Made by a program: the position numbers and the translations under genes. The notes under the pieces are model-generated. The model made no database searches. It saw only the letters and a program-made list of their open reading frames with translations, and was not told the origin of the DNA. Of a DNA stretch of 64,000 bases, positions 32,469 through 39,932 are shown in pieces. How positions within the stretch are numbered: position 1 is the first letter of the stretch; each line of letters opens with the position of its first letter. Source of the DNA: a virus; IMG/VR virus record IMGVR_UViG_3300036781_000236, positions 1 to 64,000 of that record. One strand, given 5' to 3'.

Positions 32469-32498
32469 TTGTCACGCGGGCGTGACGGCATGTATCCT
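32469..32498 (+). promoter_or_regulatory. Rightward promoter with palindrome in spacer
   Basis: TTGTCA (32469-32474), 18 bp, TATCCT (32493-32498). The palindrome TCACGCGGGCGTGA (32472-32485) overlaps the -35 box and spacer, as expected for a repressor or activator site. ATG follows 9 nt after the -10. Confidence 0.6.
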
Positions 32499-32507
32499 GC
32501 TATGCGA

Positions 32508-32867
32508 ATGTCGAGGAACATCGTTCATCCCGAGACGGCAGAGAGAAACCGCACGGTAGGTCTTCCTGGCGGTTACACCTTCAACTCCTACACGCCAGAC
32601 GACTACGAAGGCATCACGCTTTCGTTCGGATGCGTCAGGATCGGCGATCACGCGCACATCCTTGTTGAGTCAGGCCGCGTTCTAAGGATTGTCGCAGGTG
32701 ATAGCTGCCCGACCGCCAGAACTGGCGGCGCGGGAAAGCTTGTGTTGCGATGGCATGAATGGCTTGTGCTACGCGAGGTTTTGGACGCCGATCCTCGCAT
32801 CCGCATAGCTGAGATTGAGAAGCCAACCACCAAGATGGCGGCACGACACGCAGGAGGGAAGCAATGA
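32508..32867 (+). CDS. Hypothetical protein, 119 aa
   Basis: ATG 32508 close behind the promoter, so probably leaderless. Beta-rich (GITLSFGCVRIGDHAHILVE). ATGA overlap with the glycosyltransferase gene. No family recognised. Confidence 0.65.
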   Translation: MSRNIVHPETAERNRTVGLPGGYTFNSYTPDDYEGITLSFGCVRIGDHAHILVESGRVLRIVAGDSCPTARTGGAGKLVLRWHEWLVLREVLDADPRIRIAEIEKPTTKMAARHAGGKQ

Positions 32868-33562
32868 GCGCGTACATCGTGGCAGTTCTTACGCCTGTCC
32901 TCGCGCGCCCTCACCGCGTTGAGCCATTGATCGCTTCCCTGCGTGCCGCGGCCACGATCACTCCATGCCGCCTGGTGTTCATCGCGACAGAAGGAGACGA
33001 CGAGGAGATCGCAGCGATCCTGCCGCACACGGGCCAGCACGGCGATGTGTGGCTGCTCACCGTCTCGCCCGAGCAGGAAGGATGGGGCAGGAAGATCAAC
33101 TTCGGGATGCGGTTCACCACCGAGCCGTTCGTCTTCACCGGGGCCGACGACCTCGACTTCCACCCCGGCTGCTTCGAACGGATGCTCGCCGCGCACCTCG
33201 AAACCCGCGCGTGCGTGATCGGAACGAACGACGAAGCTAATCCGCGCGTCCAGTCGGGCCACCACTCCACCCACATGCTCGTGTGTCGCGAATACGGCGA
33301 GTGCGGCACCGTAGACGCCCCGGACTCGGGGAATATCATGTGCGAGGCGTACGACCACAGCTTCGTTGATGACGAGTTCGTCGCGACCGCACGCGCTCGG
33401 GGAACGTACGCTCACGCGAAGGACGCTGTGGTCGCGCACAGCCACCCGAACTGGGGGACGGCCCCTACGGACGGCACCTACCAGAAGGGGCAGCGGCGCT
33501 TCGCGGAAGACCAGCGGCTGTTCCAGTCCCGCCGGTACCTGTGGGAACAGCGGCTCGCGTGA
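32864..33562 (+). CDS. Glycosyltransferase family 2-like
   Basis: 232 aa. GT-A fold pattern: AYIVAVLTPVLARPHRVEPL at the N-terminus, metal-binding DDLDF (FTGADDLDFHPGC) near residue 100 and a C-terminal acceptor region. Sugar and acceptor unknown. One of nine GT-like genes in the window. Confidence 0.8.
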   Translation: MSAYIVAVLTPVLARPHRVEPLIASLRAAATITPCRLVFIATEGDDEEIAAILPHTGQHGDVWLLTVSPEQEGWGRKINFGMRFTTEPFVFTGADDLDFHPGCFERMLAAHLETRACVIGTNDEANPRVQSGHHSTHMLVCREYGECGTVDAPDSGNIMCEAYDHSFVDDEFVATARARGTYAHAKDAVVAHSHPNWGTAPTDGTYQKGQRRFAEDQRLFQSRRYLWEQRLA

Positions 33563-33672
33563 CGCGCCCCCAAGCCATCATCGTCGTCGTCTGCTCCGTG
33601 TTGGCGTGCCTGCTGGGTTTGCTCGGTGCGTTCGCTAAAGCGATGGAAGCCACCGAAAGCGCGTCCGACTAG
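33559..33672 (+). CDS. Single-pass membrane peptide, 37 aa
   Basis: GTGA overlap with the GT gene. Hydrophobic segment AIIVVVCSVLACLLGLLGAF. Ends just before the next rightward promoter. Confidence 0.55.
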   Translation: MTRPQAIIVVVCSVLACLLGLLGAFAKAMEATESASD

Positions 33673-33688
33673 ATCACATTTCCCACCC

Positions 33689-33735
33689 TTGACTTCGTAT
33701 AGCAGGGTCGGTACGCTTTCCGGCGTCACGATCCA
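33689..33735 (+). promoter_or_regulatory. Strong rightward promoter with conserved spacer and start
   Basis: TTGACT (33689-33694), 17-bp spacer holding TTCGTATAGCAGG, TACGCT (33712-33717). The predicted first transcribed bases are GTCACGATCCA (33725-33735); their complement recurs at 34516-34526. Confidence 0.85.
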
Positions 33736-33757
33736 ACCAATCTAGGAGGGTGAGCAA

Positions 33758-33907
33758 ATGAAGTCCACCACTACCGAGGATCTTTGCCGGGAGCGCACAT
33801 CGCTTCGGATGCAGCGCGACGCTTTCAGCGCAGGCCACGAGCCGGCTTCTGTCATGAACCGCCTGCGAGAGATCGAACGGGAGCTTGCTCGTCGCCGAAC
33901 TGCGTAG
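33758..33907 (+). CDS. Hypothetical protein, 49 aa
   Basis: Strong AGGAGGGTGAGC ribosome site. Basic helical protein (MNRLREIERELARRR). First gene of the rightward operon. Confidence 0.65.
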   Translation: MKSTTTEDLCRERTSLRMQRDAFSAGHEPASVMNRLREIERELARRRTA

Positions 33908-33977
33908 CTTTGCGGATCGTCGCCTACTGGGCGGCGGTTCGGAGCGCTACCGCTCCCGAAGCAGGAGGGTGAGATAC

Positions 33978-34148
33978 ATGAAAGACGCAGTGAAGGAAAT
34001 GACCGTGCCGACGAAAGCGCACAATCTGTGCTTGCTGCCGGTGTTCGAGAACGGCATCAAGGTCGCAAACTGCACCCATCCTCGCGGTACAGAGCATTTC
34101 CACGAGGTTTGGACGAAGAACACCGAGCCCGCTAAGGAGGCGTCGTGA
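33978..34148 (+). CDS. Hypothetical protein, 56 aa
   Basis: AGGAGGGTGAG before ATG. Cys/His residues (CTHPRGTEHFHE) may bind metal. GTGA overlap with the next gene. Confidence 0.65.
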   Translation: MKDAVKEMTVPTKAHNLCLLPVFENGIKVANCTHPRGTEHFHEVWTKNTEPAKEAS

Positions 34149-34267
34149 GCCACGGGGCGTTGGTGTTCGTCGCCTGGGCCATGACCCACGGCATGAGGTG
34201 CTGGAGCGAAGTTCACTTGTACGGTGGGCCGTTGGTGGGGACGTGGCGGGAATGGCTGTGCAAATGA
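34145..34267 (+). CDS. Hypothetical protein, 40 aa
   Basis: GTG start coupled to both neighbours. Short and rather hydrophobic (GALVFVAWAMTHG). Confidence 0.5.
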   Translation: MSHGALVFVAWAMTHGMRCWSEVHLYGGPLVGTWREWLCK

Positions 34268-34443
34268 GCGCGGACAAGCTCTCAGGATGGGTCGCTGTCG
34301 GCGGCACTCACCCGCTTCGTGGCTTGACGCTATACGGGCCATTCAATACAGCCGACGAAGCGTCGGAATGGGCTAATGAGGAGCTGGGCCAGGTCGGGGA
34401 TTGGTGGATCGAGGAGCTTTGGGCGGCGGAGGAGAAGTCATGA
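34264..34443 (+). CDS. Hypothetical protein, 59 aa
   Basis: ATGA overlap upstream. TLYGPFNTADEASEWANEE followed by an acidic end; this pattern is common in small phage proteins of unknown role. Confidence 0.6.
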   Translation: MSADKLSGWVAVGGTHPLRGLTLYGPFNTADEASEWANEELGQVGDWWIEELWAAEEKS

Positions 34444-34508
34444 CTTCGGAGCCGAAGCTGGACGCTGCCGTTGAGGCTCACCGTGCGGTAGAGACGCTAA
34501 GGACTTAG
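34440..34508 (+). CDS. Hypothetical peptide, 22 aa
   Basis: ATGA overlap with the previous gene; helical (LDAAVEAHRAVETLR). Last coding unit of the operon. Confidence 0.4.
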   Translation: MTSEPKLDAAVEAHRAVETLRT

Positions 34509-34515
34509 CGGCGGG

Positions 34516-34526
34516 TGGATCGTGAC
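34516..34526 (+). repeat. 3' complement of the operon's 5' end
   Basis: TGGATCGTGAC, the exact reverse complement of GTCACGATCCA at 33725-33735, 30 bp before the terminator. The two mRNA ends could pair over 11 bases. Confidence 0.7.
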
Positions 34527-34556
34527 TGAACCCTCCCTGGTACGCCGCTAACGAAC

Positions 34557-34578
34557 GAGGCCCCCGCAAGGGGGCCTC
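34557..34578. terminator. Bidirectional terminator
   Basis: GAGGCCCCC-GCAA-GGGGGCCTC, 9-bp stem and GCAA loop, between convergent genes. Confidence 0.8.
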
Positions 34579-34581
34579 TGT

Positions 34582-35289
34582 TCATCCAGGCCCGAGCGTC
34601 CAATCCACATACAGGGCGCAGTCATCCATGGGGAAGCACACGGCGACACGGCCTGGGTCCACACCCAATCGGTGCTTCTTCCCGAGCAGCGACTGCACCA
34701 GGTCGGGATGCTGCACGAGGGACGGGACCGACCCGAGCGGTGTCTCGCCGTGGTCGCGGAGGAACCTGCCGATGATCTCATCATCGGCGACGAACGACTC
34801 GGGCCACAGCTGTTCGTCCACATAACGGAGCAGGGGGTGGATGAGCCGCACGGGCCAGCACGTAGCTACGGCGCTACACCAACGTGCGGTGGTGAGTTCC
34901 GCCCACGACACCCCTCGGGCGCACGCGCGCTCCATCGCCTGCTTATGCTCGTACGGGTTCCCGCTCACGTGGAACACGAGGACCCTGTCCGGCCTCGCCA
35001 CTATCGCAGCGACCAGGGCTTCCGTGAAGCCCTGACATAGCTCACCGTCGTCCTGCACGACCATGCGGTGCGTCGGTGCGCCTGCGTTCGTGAATCCGCA
35101 CCCGAACCCTGGTGTCGCCTCAAGCACGGCACGGTAGGTGCGCCACGGCGACCGGCGCGGATGATCGGGGGTCGGGTCGAACACCACGTCCGCGCCTGTA
35201 GCGGCGGCGAGTGCAGCGGCCATGTCAGCGCGTGCGGGCGACGCTTGTATCCCGATGCTAACCCTCAACCCAACGTTTAGGTCTATCAC
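34582..35289 (-). CDS. Glycosyltransferase-like protein (GT25-type pattern)
   Basis: Up to 235 aa. N-terminus LRVSIGIQASPARADMA, central RMVVQDDGELC (acidic metal site), then GSVPSLVQHPDL. The GTG at 35289 lies inside the palindrome; a TTG at 35268 (before RVSIGIQ) is an alternative start. Confidence 0.65.
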   Translation of the reverse strand: MIDLNVGLRVSIGIQASPARADMAAALAAATGADVVFDPTPDHPRRSPWRTYRAVLEATPGFGCGFTNAGAPTHRMVVQDDGELCQGFTEALVAAIVARPDRVLVFHVSGNPYEHKQAMERACARGVSWAELTTARWCSAVATCWPVRLIHPLLRYVDEQLWPESFVADDEIIGRFLRDHGETPLGSVPSLVQHPDLVQSLLGKKHRLGVDPGRVAVCFPMDDCALYVDWTLGPG

Positions 35290-35316
35290 GCGCGCGTGAC
35301 GGGCCTGCTATAGCAA
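35286..35316 (+). promoter_or_regulatory. Composite palindrome + TATAGCA element
   Basis: TCACGCGCGCGTGA (35286-35299), 4 bp, CCTGCTATAGCAA (35304-35316). It overlaps both the end of the structural gene and the start of the GT gene. Confidence 0.5.
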
Positions 35317-36999
35317 GCCGAGCGCGATGAGTTCCGCGATCTCCGCCAGGTCACGGTCGTCCAACGGCTGCTCGCCGAGTCTGCGTGCCACCCACCCTGC
35401 GGGGAAGCCGCTCCCGCCGACACCAGCCGCCACAGTAGGGATCGGCGCTGGGATCGCGGTGAGGAGTGCTGCCAACGCGCCTTCCCCACCGAGCAGCGCA
35501 ACCAGACGCTGGTACTCCGTCACCGTGACACTCAACGCACCCGCACCGGCGAGCGAGGCGACAAACCGCTGATACGGGGTGATCGTTGCGTTCAACGCCC
35601 CCGTGCCCATTAGGGACGCAGCGAACCGCTGGTACAAGGTCATCGACGCGGCGAGCGACCCAGCACCTACCATCGCGGCCGTGAACCGCTTATACGGCGT
35701 CACCGCAGCCGACAGAGCACCCACGCCTGCCAGTTGCGGAGCGAGCCGCTGATATGGCGTTACTGTCGCAGACAAAGCACCCGCGCCTGCGAGGGATACG
35801 AGTATTTGAACGAGCGGGTTGTAGTCCACCGATGCCCACACGTTCGTGACACCAACCGCTTGAAGGTTGATCACGGACTGCAAATAGCCGATCTGCATTG
35901 ATGTGAGCGTCGCGGCTGTCCACGCGCCACCGTCCGGGTCCAGGTACGTGACCAACGGGTAGTACGACGCCCCTGGCTGTGTCGGGTTCGTCGTCCACGT
36001 CACCGTGTTCGGAGCCAACGACGCCGACATAGCCTTCGTGCCACCACTTGTCTTCTCGATCTGCACCTTCACCGCCGCCGTCGCATCCGCACCAACAAGG
36101 TCAGCGATCCTGCCGCCAACGCACAGCGTGTTGATCGTGTCGAGTGACCCGACCCCAGACGCCCCGACCGCGAACAGGTCGCTCGCGTTCAAAACCGCAG
36201 ACGCGTTATACGAGGTCGCGTCGTCCGGCGGCACCTCATTCACCCTAGTCCAGTTATTCGCTGACCCAGCCGTACCTCCCACTTGCACAGGGAACGTGTT
36301 GCTATCACCTGGCGCTGCGGGATGAAGATGGATGATCTTTCCCGGCCCGCACCACGAGTTCTGCACTGACCCTGTAGCGTCATTCACGGCAAGATCGTCT
36401 GCGTACATCACTCCCTGAGTTACTGTAGAGTTAGGCAATCCAACCTGAAATCTCGCCGTAGAACCAGCAACATTGTTAACACCAGACCCAATCACGATTC
36501 CAGCCGTACCTGGATCGTTACCTGACGTTCCACAATCTGTATATCTCGCCTCATATGTACACGGAGAAACAGTGGCATCTACCTTGAACTCAATACGATA
36601 CCAATGTCCTACCTGAACAATACCGTTAGCGGTATTACCAATGATAGTTCCACCTGTCTGCTGCAAGAAAAGAGCGCCGTTTCCGTTAGTTGCAATGCTT
36701 CCCTGTGCTCCACCTCCTATCGCAGCCCATTGTGCAAATATCTTACGGTTTCCTCCCTCTGAAATAAGAGTGTCGAACAATACATATGCTCTAGAGTAGA
36801 AAACCGCGGATTGGTTCGTCTTAGCAAACGCCCAGTTGATTGTCTGAGCAGCACCAGAAGGCGCGAACTTCCAAGACGCCAGTCCTGACCGAACTTTTGC
36901 GGCTGTCGTAGAGATCGTTACACCAGCAGAAACGGTGTCTGCTTCAACACCTGCGGTGGCGCTCTGAAGTTCTGCTCCGCTTTGCAGGAGACGGGCCAT
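35308..36999 (-). CDS. Virion surface protein with lectin-like domain and repeats
   Basis: 563 aa. Residues about 40-230 have the strand pattern of a concanavalin/LamG-like domain (GHWYRIEFKVDA; VMYADDLAVND). The C-terminal part holds five or six 20-aa repeats (AGALSATVTPYQR type). Lower GC in the first third. Probably a capsid or tail decoration protein that binds sugars. Its place among head genes is unusual for a tail fibre. Confidence 0.65.
   Translation of the reverse strand: MARLLQSGAELQSATAGVEADTVSAGVTISTTAAKVRSGLASWKFAPSGAAQTINWAFAKTNQSAVFYSRAYVLFDTLISEGGNRKIFAQWAAIGGGAQGSIATNGNGALFLQQTGGTIIGNTANGIVQVGHWYRIEFKVDATVSPCTYEARYTDCGTSGNDPGTAGIVIGSGVNNVAGSTARFQVGLPNSTVTQGVMYADDLAVNDATGSVQNSWCGPGKIIHLHPAAPGDSNTFPVQVGGTAGSANNWTRVNEVPPDDATSYNASAVLNASDLFAVGASGVGSLDTINTLCVGGRIADLVGADATAAVKVQIEKTSGGTKAMSASLAPNTVTWTTNPTQPGASYYPLVTYLDPDGGAWTAATLTSMQIGYLQSVINLQAVGVTNVWASVDYNPLVQILVSLAGAGALSATVTPYQRLAPQLAGVGALSAAVTPYKRFTAAMVGAGSLAASMTLYQRFAASLMGTGALNATITPYQRFVASLAGAGALSVTVTEYQRLVALLGGEGALAALLTAIPAPIPTVAAGVGGSGFPAGWVARRLGEQPLDDRDLAEIAELIALGLL
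35460..35825 (-). repeat. Tandem 20-aa (60-bp) protein repeats
   Basis: Units end PYQR, PYKR, LYQR, PYQR and EYQR and contain GAGALSATVT-like cores. The DNA copies have diverged at third positions, so the protein pattern is selected. Confidence 0.8.
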
Positions 37000-37012
37000 C
37001 GCCCCTCCTACT

Positions 37013-37552
37013 CTACGTCTCGGTGATCGACTCAGCCCCAGACACAATCTGGGGAGTGTCACCGGGGTTGATCGCTGTGCTAGTGATAGAGCACCAGTAC
37101 AGGATGTTTCCGCTCGATGCTGCGTCTAGGATCGCGAAGTAGGTGACGGTCTGCAACGACCCAGCGTTCGTGCCGAACGTGATCGCGACGCTGTTTGTCG
37201 TCGCCGACCCCGCGGTCGAGGTGCTGTAGTTCGACGTGTTCGCGGTGACCGCTACACGGGCGTACCCTGTGTAGGAAGCCTCACCGCTCGAAGCGCCCGT
37301 AGACGACGCCGACAGCGCCGATGTCCACAACGCCTGGTAGAGCGTCGCGGGTGGCGTGTATGTGGTGGCGTTGAAGATCGCGTTCAGCAGCTTGCTGACC
37401 AAATATTGGCTCTTGCCCGTCACCCACCGCACGAGGTCGCGGAGACCTGTAGAGGTCGGCTTGAACACCACCGCGCCGCCCGTCACGCGGGCGTGATAGA
37501 CCCGGCCGTCGCGGCCGTGCCACACCAACCCGTCCAGCGATACAGCGGTCAC
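37013..37552 (-). CDS. Virion structural protein, 179 aa
   Basis: Residues about 65-179 (TLYQALWTSALSA, EASYTGYARVAV, TYFAILDAASSGNIL) match a widespread phage beta-domain found in tail-fibre or decoration proteins. GTGA overlap upstream. A palindrome copy lies in the coding sequence (VYHARV). Confidence 0.65.
   Translation of the reverse strand: MTAVSLDGLVWHGRDGRVYHARVTGGAVVFKPTSTGLRDLVRWVTGKSQYLVSKLLNAIFNATTYTPPATLYQALWTSALSASSTGASSGEASYTGYARVAVTANTSNYSTSTAGSATTNSVAITFGTNAGSLQTVTYFAILDAASSGNILYWCSITSTAINPGDTPQIVSGAESITET
37483..37496. repeat. 14-bp palindrome copy (TCACGCGGGCGTGA)
   Basis: Exact copy near the 5' end of the 37013-37552 gene. Confidence 0.5.
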
Positions 37553-37827
37553 TGTGTGCTCCTGATGTCGTCCAGCACCTTCTGCACGGCGGTCATCTCG
37601 TCGGGGGTGACGCTAACCATCGGAGAGCCGTCAGCAGGCACCAGGAGTGCGTACCGTTCATGCTTCCGGTCAGACCACGACTCGTCACCATCGGTAGAGA
37701 CGCGATAGGTGCCGTCGTCGTTCAAGTACAGCCGTTCCCCAAGCGCGTCATAACCCGTGGCAGGGTCGGTGACGACCGAGTAGTGCCACCCGTCCTGGTA
37801 ACACACCGGACCCGTGTAGACGGTCAC
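37549..37827 (-). CDS. Hypothetical protein, 92 aa
   Basis: Beta-rich (ERLYLNDDGTYRVSTDGDE), GTGA overlaps on both sides. Coupled to the AAA+ gene. Confidence 0.65.
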   Translation of the reverse strand: MTVYTGPVCYQDGWHYSVVTDPATGYDALGERLYLNDDGTYRVSTDGDESWSDRKHERYALLVPADGSPMVSVTPDEMTAVQKVLDDIRSTQ

Positions 37828-39929
37828 GTGGCGTCCTCGGTGACGTAGGACTTCGCGCCGGTTTCAGCGTCGTACTCCACCCGGACACGACGCGCAGACG
37901 CAGCAACAGGCTCAGGGGTCGTGACATGCACATCGACCTGGGCGGCTGGGACATGAACGTCGATTTTCTGCTCAGGCACGTTCACGATGATAGGCGAAGG
38001 CTCCGCCGCCGCCTGCTCCGGCACATGCACCGTGACGTTCGCGACAGGAGCGGGCTGCACAGGCATGTGAACGTCGAAGCGTGGCTCCACCTTCGACCCC
38101 TCCACCGTCACCGCCAAATCGTGCTGTGGGACGTGAACGTGGATGTCGCCAAGTTGGGGCGCTGCGGGTGCAGGACGCGAGGCGAACTCGCGAAGCACCC
38201 CGAGCGCCGTCAATGCCAATGCGTCCCCGGTGCCGTGCGTGCGCTCCGTATGCGCAGACGCGACGAGGGACGCGATCCCTTCCGTGGTTGCCTTGTGAGA
38301 CGCCGCGAGTGCTTCGATACCGGCGCGCAACGCAGGTGACTCCGCTACGTGCGGCAGCGACGCGACGAGCGCCGACACGTCTGGGGAATCAGAGAGAAGG
38401 TTCTGTGTGTCCCCTTCGAGTTCGAGCGGCTGCGTGGCGAGTTCCAGAAGCGTCGCGAACTCAACCTCAGCGGCCGTCTCGTCGGCCTGCTGCTTCTCCT
38501 CCGCTTCCTCCGCGATCCACCGCTCCACATTCGGGAGCGTGAACACGCCTTCGTCGCCTCCTTCCACCCGCGCGGCCACATCGGAGTGGATAGGCTCCGC
38601 GAGTTCAAGGTGCCAGTACTGCAACGCTTGGTCGACGGGATCGAATCCTGTCTCCTGCCCTTCGAGGACACGGTCTTCCTCGTGCTCTGCCCAGTAGGCG
38701 TTCAAGGCTTCCTGGGCGTCCACGGCGATCTCTTCGATCATCACGCCAGCGTGAACATCATGGGCGGCCGCGACCATAGCTTCGTCGTCTGTGGTGATTG
38801 CTTCCGCACCATTGTTCTTGCGTGCGTACAACTCCGCGAGGGTCGCGCCTTCCACGGCGTCCTCACCAGCCCATGCTGCTACTTCGTCGGCGGTCATCGG
38901 CAGGAACTCGATCTGCGACGCGCACCGTCCCGGCCGGGTGACGGCAGGATGCAGCGTCCCGAGTTCGTCGTTCGTCGTGACCAGCGCGAGTACCCGGAGG
39001 CCCTGCCCGATCATGCCGTCCACTACGTTCAGGAGCCGCGACAGTCCCTGCCCGTACTTCTCCTTCGCGGTAGCGGACAGCAGCTCCCCCGTGTCTTCCA
39101 GGATGAGGACACGCCACTTCCCGAGCGGGTTGCTTTCCGCGTACACGTCGCCGCTGACGGGTTCGAGCATGTCGTAGCTGTCCGCGAGCAGCACGTTGAT
39201 CATGTAGGAGGGGTCGTCCACGAAGAACGAGTCGGGGTCGGTGATGTAGTGGAACTCGGCCCACGGTGCCCACTGCGACGCAAGCGCCCGGAGCGCCCAC
39301 GACTTCCCTGTGCCGGGCTGTCCCTGCCAAAGCAGCAGCTGGCCGTCAACCGTCTCGGGTGCGTCCCACGCCATGAGCGACCCGAGCGAGTCACGGACAT
39401 GGGAGGTGTAGTTCTGCTCGATGTCGCCCCACTGTGCGGACTCCACACGACGGAGGCGCGGGATAGGGCCGTGCTTGCTGTTCGCCCAGAACGTGATCGG
39501 GACGGTCGCGTTGTCCTGCGTCAGATACGACGCGGGATACGCCTGCCTGAATGCAGCGCATGCGGTGTCTACCTGCGTCTGACTGTCTCCTGCGACGCGC
39601 ACATTGAACCAACCGTCCCCGATGCTGATAAGCGCGAGCGCACCGCTGTTTGTCGCTACAACCGCCGATCCCCTGTCTACGAACAGCACGTTCTTGGACG
39701 GAAGCCCTGCGCTACTAGCTTCGATAGGCCACGAGTCGCCGCCCCAAACCGGCGACTCCCTCTGCAACGCGTGCTCCTTGAAGAACTTCTCCGCTGCTCC
39801 GCCGTACAACATGTCGTACGTCGGGAGCATCGCTGGGGCCGCAGCCGTGAGGCTACGGAACGCGGCACGGCGACGCTGCGAAAGCGTGCGCGGCTGCCGC
39901 TGCCCGACCTTCACACTGGCGCGACCCAC
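37824..39929 (-). CDS. AAA+ ATPase within the head gene cluster
   Basis: 701 aa. N-terminal domain (about 1-170) resembles that of Streptomyces DUF5925-type ATPases. AAA+ module: Walker A GQPGTGKS near residue 204, Walker B RVLILED near 270, sensor 1 LVTTNDE near 315, arginine finger VTRPGR near 328. The C-terminus has five or more VHVP/VNVP strands (GDIHVHVPQHDLAV; IIVNVPEQKIDVHVP). GTG start 3 nt after the protease gene. May remodel capsid or portal proteins or host targets; head modules rarely carry such a gene. Confidence 0.85.
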   Translation of the reverse strand: MGRASVKVGQRQPRTLSQRRRAAFRSLTAAAPAMLPTYDMLYGGAAEKFFKEHALQRESPVWGGDSWPIEASSAGLPSKNVLFVDRGSAVVATNSGALALISIGDGWFNVRVAGDSQTQVDTACAAFRQAYPASYLTQDNATVPITFWANSKHGPIPRLRRVESAQWGDIEQNYTSHVRDSLGSLMAWDAPETVDGQLLLWQGQPGTGKSWALRALASQWAPWAEFHYITDPDSFFVDDPSYMINVLLADSYDMLEPVSGDVYAESNPLGKWRVLILEDTGELLSATAKEKYGQGLSRLLNVVDGMIGQGLRVLALVTTNDELGTLHPAVTRPGRCASQIEFLPMTADEVAAWAGEDAVEGATLAELYARKNNGAEAITTDDEAMVAAAHDVHAGVMIEEIAVDAQEALNAYWAEHEEDRVLEGQETGFDPVDQALQYWHLELAEPIHSDVAARVEGGDEGVFTLPNVERWIAEEAEEKQQADETAAEVEFATLLELATQPLELEGDTQNLLSDSPDVSALVASLPHVAESPALRAGIEALAASHKATTEGIASLVASAHTERTHGTGDALALTALGVLREFASRPAPAAPQLGDIHVHVPQHDLAVTVEGSKVEPRFDVHMPVQPAPVANVTVHVPEQAAAEPSPIIVNVPEQKIDVHVPAAQVDVHVTTPEPVAASARRVRVEYDAETGAKSYVTEDAT
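38741..38754. repeat. Degenerate palindrome copy
   Basis: TCACGCCAGCGTGA inside the AAA+ gene; one arm base pair intact pattern with CA centre. Confidence 0.4.
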
Positions 39930-39932
39930 CGT

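Noticed and set aside
33694-33706. ACTTCGTATAGCA resembles the loxP arm and spacer start
   Set aside because: No inverted second arm at loxP spacing occurs at any copy, no recombinase gene is seen, and the sequence sits between -35 and -10 boxes.
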